Below, piece by piece: positions 1 through 4,437 of a DNA stretch of 5,264 bases. How positions within the stretch are numbered: the first letter of the stretch is position 1; the number at the start of each line of letters is the position of its first letter. A model generated the notes under the pieces. It saw only the letters and a program-made list of their open reading frames with translations, was not told the DNA's origin and did not search any database. The stretch spans positions 1-5,264 of the forward strand of contig JAAZOW010000248.1 in NCBI GenBank assembly GCA_012797575.1, written 5' to 3'. This DNA is from Methanomicrobiales archaeon. Its GTDB lineage: Archaea > Halobacteriota > Methanomicrobia > Methanomicrobiales > Methanoculleaceae. Both the position numbers and the translations under genes were made by a program.

Positions 1-55
1 ACACCACTAACCGGGGGTAGTGAAACATCATCCGGGACGCGCCCTCCCCTTCGTA

Positions 56-1126
56 TCACCCAGCACTCCAAACCCGCCGTGCGTAGACCGTCGTAGCCCA
101 CCCGAGAAAGACCGTCGCGCCCACGACCGGGAGAAGAATCAGCCAGTGGATGGGTCCGGCGGTATCCACCGCCAACCGGACTATGAGGTTGAGGGGGTTA
201 TCGGGGATGGTCATGACGAAGAGGAAGATCACGACGAGTGCTGTCGAGAAGATGAACTGGGCGCTCGTCCGCTCACGGTAGTAGAGCGCTATGAGCGCTC
301 CGATCAGGATGAGGAAGAGACCGCCCGCTGAGGCGTGGAGGACGATCGCGGTGGCACCCCTGACCACGATGCCGTTTACTCCGAGGAGAAAGAGCCAGAT
401 GGAGGCCTGGATCGGGACAAGAATGGCGCAAGCGGCAATCTTTCCCCAGACCATCTCGGGAAACGTGACCGGCGTCGATATGAGCGTCTCGAGCGTCTTT
501 TGCTGGTACTCCTCAGTGATGAGATCGATGACCAGAGCCGCCGAGATGACCGCCGGGAGAAGGACGAGCAGCGGAATGAGGAGACCGTAGATGAACTCAA
601 AAAAGTTCTCTGCATCAGCGCTGCCGGGGAAGTTCAGCTCGAGCGGGAAGGAGGCCATCCGGTCAGCCCGGACCTCCCGGAGCTCGCGCTCGTAGCCCTG
701 GAGAACGTCTTTGAGTTTGACGTTGACGACACTTGACAGAAGATCGTTTTTGATGAGGTAGAGCGTGATCACGATCGGCTCCTCGGCGTCAGGCGGCGTA
801 TCCGGGACAAAGACCGCCGCTGTAATCCTTCGCTCGCGGAGCGCAGCGAGCGCCTGATCAGGGTCCATACGGAAAAGCAGGAGATCATCGCATCTCCCGA
901 ACTCATCGATGAGCGGAGAGTCGGCTCCGGCATACCCGATACCGTAAGTGGCCGTCGAGTAGCCCTCGAGCGCGTCCGGGTCGTACATGGCGGTGAGCCC
1001 CGTCATCAGAAACGACGAAAACATCGCGATGAAGACCTGCAGGAGGATGGCAAAGACGATCGTCTTCTCAGCAGAGAGGCCGAAGATCTCTTTCTTTGCG
1101 ATAAGGCCCACCCGGCGGGCGTTCAT
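56..1126 (-). CDS. ABC-2 type transporter permease subunit (NatB-like)
   Basis: Predicted 356-residue integral membrane subunit of an ABC exporter. The layout is typical of ABC-2 permeases: a short cytoplasmic N-terminus (basic, residues 1-20), TM1 at about 22-42, a large extracytoplasmic segment at about 43-175, then about five hydrophobic segments (roughly 176-200, 230-252, 258-283, 290-307, 325-346). Between TM2 and TM3 (201-230) lies the family's cytoplasmic coupling signature, reading EEYQQKTLETLISTPV and followed by WGK, equivalent to the 'E...GTLE.LLstPv...GK' pattern of NatB/ABC-2 proteins. The ATG at 1126 is well supported: GGAGGT sits five bases upstream and the start overlaps the stop of the preceding gene as ATGA, so translation is probably coupled. 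It should pair with the fusion permease encoded upstream and the divergent ATPase. The substrate is unknown. The stop codon (TGA) is at 56-58. Confidence 0.9.
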   Translation of the reverse strand: MNARRVGLIAKKEIFGLSAEKTIVFAILLQVFIAMFSSFLMTGLTAMYDPDALEGYSTATYGIGYAGADSPLIDEFGRCDDLLLFRMDPDQALAALRERRITAAVFVPDTPPDAEEPIVITLYLIKNDLLSSVVNVKLKDVLQGYERELREVRADRMASFPLELNFPGSADAENFFEFIYGLLIPLLVLLPAVISAALVIDLITEEYQQKTLETLISTPVTFPEMVWGKIAACAILVPIQASIWLFLLGVNGIVVRGATAIVLHASAGGLFLILIGALIALYYRERTSAQFIFSTALVVIFLFVMTIPDNPLNLIVRLAVDTAGPIHWLILLPVVGATVFLGWATTVYARRVWSAG

Positions 1127-2904
1127 AGAAGACCTCCCAGCAGGAAGTGGAGGTTATAGAGGCTATGCACCACACTTGCCGTGACAAGGCCGGGGCCGTA
1201 GGCACGCCGCCCCCCGAGCAGGAGGAACCCCCCGGTGATCAGGACTCCGGTGATATGGAGGAGGAGCGGCATCCAGAGCACCCCGAGCGAGAGGAAGAGA
1301 GCGCTACCGAATATCGACTCGCTGATCTGGGCGAGCGTGGCAAGGAGGAAGACCTTCTCGCCGGCGAGGAACCCGATGCCTATGACAGACGCTACGACGA
1401 CCAGGTTCTTCGGTGTCAGGAACCGGGGACGTTCTCGCATGATGGCATAGATCCCGATGGACTTTGCCGACTCCTCGATGAACGCCGCAGAGACGATCAG
1501 AAGGATGAGGGAGAGCGGCATCGGGACGTTGAAGAAGAGGACCAGCACCATCATCTGGGCCATGAAGACGAAGGGTATCGAGAGGACGGCGAGGAAGAAG
1601 AGCGAGAGGCGCGGGCGGTTGCGGATGATCCCGCCTGACAGAAAGTCCACGAGCCGTGATGTGAGGGGTTTTGCTGAAAAGAGGCGCTCTTCACGGTAAT
1701 TCATGATACCGACATAGAAGAGGATAGCGCTTGTGGCAAAGAAGAGCGCGGTCGAGTAGAGGTACTCGGCGGTGGTGAACCCGTCGCCCTGGAGCTCAAG
1801 GACGACCAGGGTGAGGGGCGATATGATGCTTACGACGTGGGTGTTTGCAAAGACCGTCGGGAAGAAGAGGTAGGCGGTGACGAGGGTTGAGAAGAAGATC
1901 GAGACGAACGAGAGTTCTTTGAAACTCCGGGCGGCCATGCCGATGATCAGGGCACCTGCCAGGAAAAAGAAGATGACCGGGATGAGGGGGATGAGGATTC
2001 CCACCGGCGCACCGATGAGGAAGGTGATCGCGGCCGCGACGAGGAGCATGATCCCGAGGTATGGGAGCGCTTTGCCGATGACGATCGCGGATGGCCGGAC
2101 CGGTGCGGAGAGGAGGGGCTCCCCGGCCCTCCCCACCCGCTCGTTCATCACGCTCATCATGAAGAACTGGGAGGCGAAGTAGAGAGGGAAGATGAAGACA
2201 AAGACGAGAACGATCGAGTCGAAGGGAAGCGGCGGGGAGAGGTGGGACGGCGTCTTGAACTGATCCGTAACCTGTTCCCCTGAGAGGATACCGGTGTAGC
2301 GGGAGAGCGGATGGTCGCTCCCGATCTCGACGAGGTGCTGCCTGAGGTCGCCCTCCAGGATCGGCATGGTCGGCGGGGGGAGGAGGGATGTGCGGTCGAC
2401 CGGATCGGATGGAACGTCGACCTGTTGCCCACTCCCCGCGACCACAAAATCGATCTCGCTCTTCACGTACTGGAGGTCAACCCAGAGCGGGTATGCGGCG
2501 AAGAGATCCGGCTCTTCGGCGGCAACGCGGGAGACGTATGCCCCATAGACGCGTTCGAATGCCTTTAGGGCCGCCTGTCCTCTCTCGGTATCGGAGACGG
2601 ATATCTCCTTCTGGAGTATGACGATATCGTAGCGGTCCCGGTCTTCCAGGAGGGCGGGACCGTCTGCGACGGTGACGATGAACCGGCTATCAGGGGCGAC
2701 GATCCGGGCAACGTCAGGGTCATCGATACCGATGCAGTACATGCCGTCCTGCATATGGATGCCGCCCTGAGCGGCAAGCGCGGTCGCCAGTATCAGGAGG
2801 AGGAGCAGTCCGGCCGCAAGTGGCAGGACGTGCCTTCCCACCGTGGTCATCGACCGCTTCATCTCCCAGGCGGCTATCGTCCGGATGGAGGAGAGCATGC
2901 GCAT
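1123..2904 (-). CDS. ABC-2 permease fused to C-terminal PrsW-like intramembrane metalloprotease
   Basis: Predicted 593-residue polytopic membrane protein with two modules. Residues about 1-400 form an ABC-2 permease: TM1 at 26-45, an extracytoplasmic region at about 46-228, TM2 at about 230-250, the cytoplasmic signature ERVGRAGEPLLSAPVRPS (255-272) followed by GK, then further TMs to about 400. A basic linker (about 402-432) leads to a PrsW-like domain (about 433-593, DNA about 1126-1608). This domain carries EESAK (477-481, fits EExxK), FLAGE (512-516, fits FxxxE), a histidine in the next helix (H550) and HSLYN (580-584). In PrsW (MEROPS M82, CPBP/ABI superfamily) such residues are thought to bind the catalytic metal inside the membrane, so all motif positions appear intact. 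The start at 2904 is preferred because GAGG lies six bases upstream. A TTG at 2916 would add four residues but overlaps that site, and ATG 2898 is also possible. First gene of a two-gene unit. Whether the protease acts on the exported substrate or on something else cannot be told. Confidence 0.88.
   Translation of the reverse strand: MRMLSSIRTIAAWEMKRSMTTVGRHVLPLAAGLLLLLILATALAAQGGIHMQDGMYCIGIDDPDVARIVAPDSRFIVTVADGPALLEDRDRYDIVILQKEISVSDTERGQAALKAFERVYGAYVSRVAAEEPDLFAAYPLWVDLQYVKSEIDFVVAGSGQQVDVPSDPVDRTSLLPPPTMPILEGDLRQHLVEIGSDHPLSRYTGILSGEQVTDQFKTPSHLSPPLPFDSIVLVFVFIFPLYFASQFFMMSVMNERVGRAGEPLLSAPVRPSAIVIGKALPYLGIMLLVAAAITFLIGAPVGILIPLIPVIFFFLAGALIIGMAARSFKELSFVSIFFSTLVTAYLFFPTVFANTHVVSIISPLTLVVLELQGDGFTTAEYLYSTALFFATSAILFYVGIMNYREERLFSAKPLTSRLVDFLSGGIIRNRPRLSLFFLAVLSIPFVFMAQMMVLVLFFNVPMPLSLILLIVSAAFIEESAKSIGIYAIMRERPRFLTPKNLVVVASVIGIGFLAGEKVFLLATLAQISESIFGSALFLSLGVLWMPLLLHITGVLITGGFLLLGGRRAYGPGLVTASVVHSLYNLHFLLGGLL
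1132..1137 (-). promoter_or_regulatory. Shine-Dalgarno GGAGGT for the second permease gene
   Basis: GGAGGT on the minus strand, five bases upstream of ATG 1126 and inside the last codons of the permease-protease gene. Together with the ATGA start/stop overlap it supports coupled translation and roughly equal production of the two membrane subunits. Confidence 0.8.
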
Positions 2905-2981
2905 AACAGTCCTCAAAGAGCGTCAGAGGTGTCGTATCTCTCCAGCAATCTATTAGTAGTCATCGGTAGTATAGGAGGAGC
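2905..2981. promoter_or_regulatory. Divergent promoter region between permease-protease operon and ATPase gene
   Basis: This short gap must hold the signals for both directions, since the minus-strand permease pair and the plus-strand ATPase gene start on either side. The only AT-rich core is around 2947-2957 (AATCTATTAGT), a weak TATA-like element. Read on the minus strand it would place transcription start near 2927, about 20 bases before the ATG at 2904. Read on the plus strand it would place it near 2979, almost at the proposed ATC. A GAGG on the minus strand (2911-2914) serves the permease gene. No clear inverted repeat for an operator was seen. The exact promoter positions are inference. 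Confidence 0.4.
2973..2978 (+). promoter_or_regulatory. Shine-Dalgarno AGGAGG for the ATPase gene
   Basis: A perfect AGGAGG lies just downstream of the last in-frame stop (2967-2969) and three bases before the ATC at 2982. It is the only strong ribosome binding site near the 5' end of the ATPase frame and so decides the start region. The spacing is short for ATC 2982. The other near-cognate in-frame codon nearby is GTT 2991, 12 bases away. Confidence 0.6.
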
Positions 2982-3875
2982 ATCAACGCGGTTGCGGCTC
3001 GCGCTCTCATCAAACGCTACGGCGACTTCTCGGCCCTCGACGGCGTCACGTTCGACCTCGAGGACGCAGAGATACTCGGGGTCATCGGCCACAACGGAGC
3101 CGGCAAGACGACGCTCTTAAAGATCATGGCCGGCCTCATAGCGCCGACGTCGGGGGATCTCACCATCGGCGGGATCGATGTCGTCAGGCGGCCGGCTGAC
3201 CTGAAAGAGAATCTGGGTTACCTCCCTGAGGAGTCAAGGCTCTATGAGACGATGACGGTACCCGCGTACCTCTCGTTCTTCGGCGAGATCTACGGCATGT
3301 CAAAGGCCGCCATCAGGACCCGGCGTGACGACCTTCTCCTGGGGCTCGCGCTTGAGGCGGAAGGGAAGAAGATCGCGGAGCTCTCAAAGGGGATGAAGCG
3401 AAAGGTTGCCATAGCACGGTCGCTGATGCACGATCCGGGTCTGCTCATCTACGATGAGCCCACGTCAGGCCTCGACCCCATGACCTCCCGATCGGTGCTC
3501 GACTACATACGGGACCTCCGGGAGGGAGGCAAGACGGTGATCTTTTCTGCCCACAACCTCTTCCAGGTGGAGGAGGTCTGCGATCTCGTCCTCATCCTGC
3601 GCCGTGGTGAGGTGGTGGCGAGAGGTACCATGCCCGAGCTCCGGGAGGCCTTCGGCTCGATCACCTACCAAGTCTTCTTCCGGACCCTGGATCCAACAAC
3701 CTTCACAACATCAGTCGAATACTCGGCTCACGACGGCCGCTACCTGACCACGGCCCGCACCGTCGATGAACTGAACCGGACCACCGCAACGCTCACTGCC
3801 GATGGTGCTGTAATCGAGCAGATAGAGTCACACTACCCGACGCTTGAAGAGATGCTCCTGCGGATCGGGAGGTGA
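2982..3875 (+). CDS. ABC transporter ATP-binding subunit (NatA/CcmA type), non-canonical start
   Basis: Cytoplasmic ATPase expected to power the two divergent ABC-2 permeases. About 297 residues if begun at ATC 2982. Visible motifs in that numbering: the A-loop aromatic in KRYGDF near the N-terminus, Walker A GHNGAGKTT (36-44, K42), GYLPEE at 79-84 in the Q-loop position (glutamate in place of glutamine, as often seen in the NatA/CcmA type), signature LSKGMKRK (134-141), Walker B LLIYDEP ending in D158-E159, D-loop SGLD (162-165) and the H-loop SAHN (H191). The C-terminal 80 residues (about 215-297) form the accessory domain common in this type, ending in a TLEEMLLR motif. The frame is open from 2970 (after TAG at 2967-2969). 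It contains no ATG, GTG or TTG until ATG 3126, which lies after Walker A and cannot be the true start. AGGAGG at 2973-2978 points to ATC at 2982 or to a sequence error there. Confidence 0.88.
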   Translation: MNAVAARALIKRYGDFSALDGVTFDLEDAEILGVIGHNGAGKTTLLKIMAGLIAPTSGDLTIGGIDVVRRPADLKENLGYLPEESRLYETMTVPAYLSFFGEIYGMSKAAIRTRRDDLLLGLALEAEGKKIAELSKGMKRKVAIARSLMHDPGLLIYDEPTSGLDPMTSRSVLDYIRDLREGGKTVIFSAHNLFQVEEVCDLVLILRRGEVVARGTMPELREAFGSITYQVFFRTLDPTTFTTSVEYSAHDGRYLTTARTVDELNRTTATLTADGAVIEQIESHYPTLEEMLLRIGR

Positions 3876-3929
3876 CCCGACCGATCGCGCCCGCAAAAAG
3901 AAGCGGCTTGTTCTCAATAGATACTGCTG

Positions 3930-3960
3930 TCACCCTCGCTCCCTCCCCCGCAGGAGGTGA
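3930..3960 (+). other. Hairpin overlapping a Shine-Dalgarno-like AGGAGGTGA
   Basis: TCACC (3930-3934) is complementary to GGTGA (3956-3960), and an inner CCTCC tract (3943-3947) can pair with GGAGG (3953-3957) as an alternative. Either fold would hide the AGGAGGTGA at 3952-3960. The only start just after it, GTG 3961, opens an 81-codon proline-rich frame with the wrong spacing and no recognisable fold, so no gene is called. The element could be part of the 3' end of the ATPase transcript or chance. Confidence 0.25.
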
Positions 3961-3982
3961 GTGCAACGGCAGATCTCCCACG

Positions 3983-4006
3983 CCGATCCCGGTCTCCCGG
4001 GCACGG
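3983..4006 (+). terminator. Terminator-like GC hairpin after the ATPase gene
   Basis: CCCGG (3988-3992), loop TCTC, CCGGG (3997-4001), extended by CCG (3983-3985) pairing with CGG (4004-4006) across a small internal loop. It is followed by a short pyrimidine run (TCTTCCCC, 4007-4014). It lies about 110 bases after the ATPase stop. Archaea usually terminate at T-rich tracts without needing a hairpin, so the role is only suggested. Confidence 0.25.
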
Positions 4007-4033
4007 TCTTCCCCACGTCTCCACCGAAGCAGG

Positions 4034-4042
4034 ATATATATA
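4034..4042. promoter_or_regulatory. Isolated strong TATA box (ATATATATA)
   Basis: This alternating A/T run stands out sharply in a GC-rich gap and resembles the archaeal TATA element bound by TBP. It is nearly symmetrical. Purines upstream on the plus strand (GAAGCAGG, 4026-4033) resemble a BRE better than the pyrimidines on the other side, so rightward transcription is favoured, with a start near 4062-4065. A second weaker TATAT occurs at 4052-4056. No protein gene follows at a suitable distance. Leftward use would run toward the ATPase 3' end. Confidence 0.5.
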
Positions 4043-4061
4043 GAAGGGATGTATATCAGCC

Positions 4062-4200
4062 CTTAGAACTCCACTGGATAGGGGTACCCGGTCCGCCTGC
4101 ACCAACCCCCATACCGGCAGAAGACGGTGCGGGTTGGCCGGGCCGTCGGGCGCGCCATCCCCAACGAGAGAACCTCCCGGTATGCATGCAGGGAGGCCGT
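4062..4200 (+). ncRNA. Candidate structured small RNA of unknown family
   Basis: The stretch after the isolated TATA box has no credible coding frame but two clean hairpins. Hairpin 1: CCAACCC (4102-4108) pairs perfectly with GGGTTGG (4131-4137), with an inner ACCG (4113-4116)/CGGT (4125-4128) stem and an eight-base loop GCAGAAGA. Hairpin 2: CCTCCC (4173-4178) pairs with GGGAGG (4191-4196) around a loop containing the palindrome TGCATGCA. GTTGG (4133-4137) could also pair with CCAAC (4161-4165), giving an alternative fold. The hallmarks of SRP RNA, RNase P RNA and C/D-box RNA that I know were not found. The 5' end is inferred from the TATA box and the 3' end is arbitrary. Low certainty, as GC-rich DNA forms hairpins easily. 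Confidence 0.3.
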
Positions 4201-4236
4201 CACTGAAACGATGTGCAGAGGATCAGGTGCAAGCAC

Positions 4237-4240
4237 AAAA
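4237..4240 (-). terminator. Possible T-tract terminator of tRNA-Lys
   Basis: Read on the minus strand, the sequence after the tRNA 3' end contains ATTCAATTTTG, with TTTT about 13 bases downstream of the discriminator base. Archaeal RNA polymerase commonly stops at such short T-rich tracts. The tract is short, so this is tentative. Confidence 0.35.
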
Positions 4241-4252
4241 TTGAATCTACAG

Positions 4253-4325
4253 CGGGCCTGAAGGGGTTCGAACCCTTGGCCTACGGATTAAGAGTCCGTC
4301 GCTCTGCCGACTAAGCTACAGGCCC
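4253..4325 (-). tRNA. tRNA-Lys (anticodon CTT)
   Basis: A full 73-base cloverleaf can be drawn on the minus strand. The acceptor stem is GGGCCTG (from 4325) with CAGGCCC (to 4254), seven perfect pairs. There is a D-arm with GCTTAGTCGGCAGAGC and an anticodon stem ACGGA/TCCGT around loop CTCTTAA, giving anticodon CTT (plus-strand 4290-4292), which reads AAG lysine codons. The T-arm is AAGGG/CCCTT with loop TTCGAAC. The discriminator is G (4253). CCA is not encoded, so the end must be added by the CCA-adding enzyme, as in many archaeal tRNAs. No intron is present. It is a single gene with its own promoter, convergent with the ATPase gene and divergent from the TrkA-N/DHH gene. Confidence 0.96.
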
Positions 4326-4360
4326 ATGCATCTGACCTAGTAGTGTAGTACGGGATAGGG

Positions 4361-4367
4361 TATAAAT
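4361..4367 (-). promoter_or_regulatory. TATA box of the tRNA-Lys gene
   Basis: ATTTATA on the minus strand, centred about 39 bases upstream of the mature tRNA 5' end. Archaeal transcription starts about 26 bases past the TATA centre, here near 4338, giving a leader of about 12 bases to be removed by RNase P. The same AT-rich patch (TATAAAT on the plus strand) might also serve the divergent gene if it starts at ATG 4396. Confidence 0.6.
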
Positions 4368-4404
4368 CTTGCGGGGCCCTCCGAAAATCGCCGATATGGA
4401 ATCC

Positions 4405-4413
4405 CTTAATAGT
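4405..4413 (+). promoter_or_regulatory. Possible TATA-like element for the TrkA-N/DHH gene
   Basis: CTTAATAGT lies about 26-30 bases before ATG 4438. That distance would give a leaderless or nearly leaderless transcript beginning at that ATG, consistent with the lack of any Shine-Dalgarno sequence in front of it. The alternative is the TATAAAT at 4361-4367 with a start at ATG 4396 or 4414. Confidence 0.35.
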
Positions 4414-4437
4414 ATGAGAAGTTACACCATTGTACGC

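Larger units (their letters stand above)
3876..4252. other. Intergenic region between convergent ATPase and tRNA-Lys genes
   Basis: These 377 bases hold no protein gene I can support. Short frames in them are proline- or arginine-rich, lack well-placed ribosome binding sites and run through the TATA box. Contents seen: a CCGC/GCGG mini-hairpin around an A-rich loop (3890-3905), the hairpins at 3930-3960 and 3983-4006, the TATA box at 4034-4042, three 8-base palindromes (GGGTACCC at 4082-4089, GGCGCGCC at 4149-4156, TGCATGCA at 4183-4190) and the candidate RNA. Confidence 0.6.

Noticed and set aside
1..55. Possible gene end or terminator at the left edge
   Set aside because: There are only 55 bases downstream of the permease stop, with no T-rich tract, clear hairpin or recognisable coding sequence.
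335..736. 133-codon plus-strand frame, highly acidic
   Set aside because: It lies fully opposite the second ABC-2 permease gene, whose motifs and ribosome site are convincing.
1147..1638. 163-codon plus-strand frame rich in Glu, Asp and Arg
   Set aside because: It is antisense to the PrsW-like domain; the charged composition is what results from reading hydrophobic-helix codons on the opposite strand.
2951..2972. TAGTAGT/GGTAGTATA motif similar to TAGTAGTGTAGTA at 4338-4350
   Set aside because: The similarity is short and inexact, with no third copy of comparable length; it is probably chance rather than a shared operator.
3126..3875. ATPase gene starting at ATG 3126
   Set aside because: This start would remove Walker A and the first strands of the nucleotide-binding domain, all of which are encoded in frame just upstream.
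3961..4206. 81-codon plus-strand frame after AGGAGGTGA, starting with GTG
   Set aside because: The ribosome site abuts the start codon, the product is proline/arginine-rich with no fold or motif, and the frame runs through the TATA box and both candidate RNA hairpins.
4062..4252. SRP RNA or RNase P RNA in the gap before tRNA-Lys
   Set aside because: The conserved blocks expected (the GGAA-type loop region of SRP helix 8, the conserved P4 core of RNase P RNA) were not found on either strand, and the gap is too short for a full copy.
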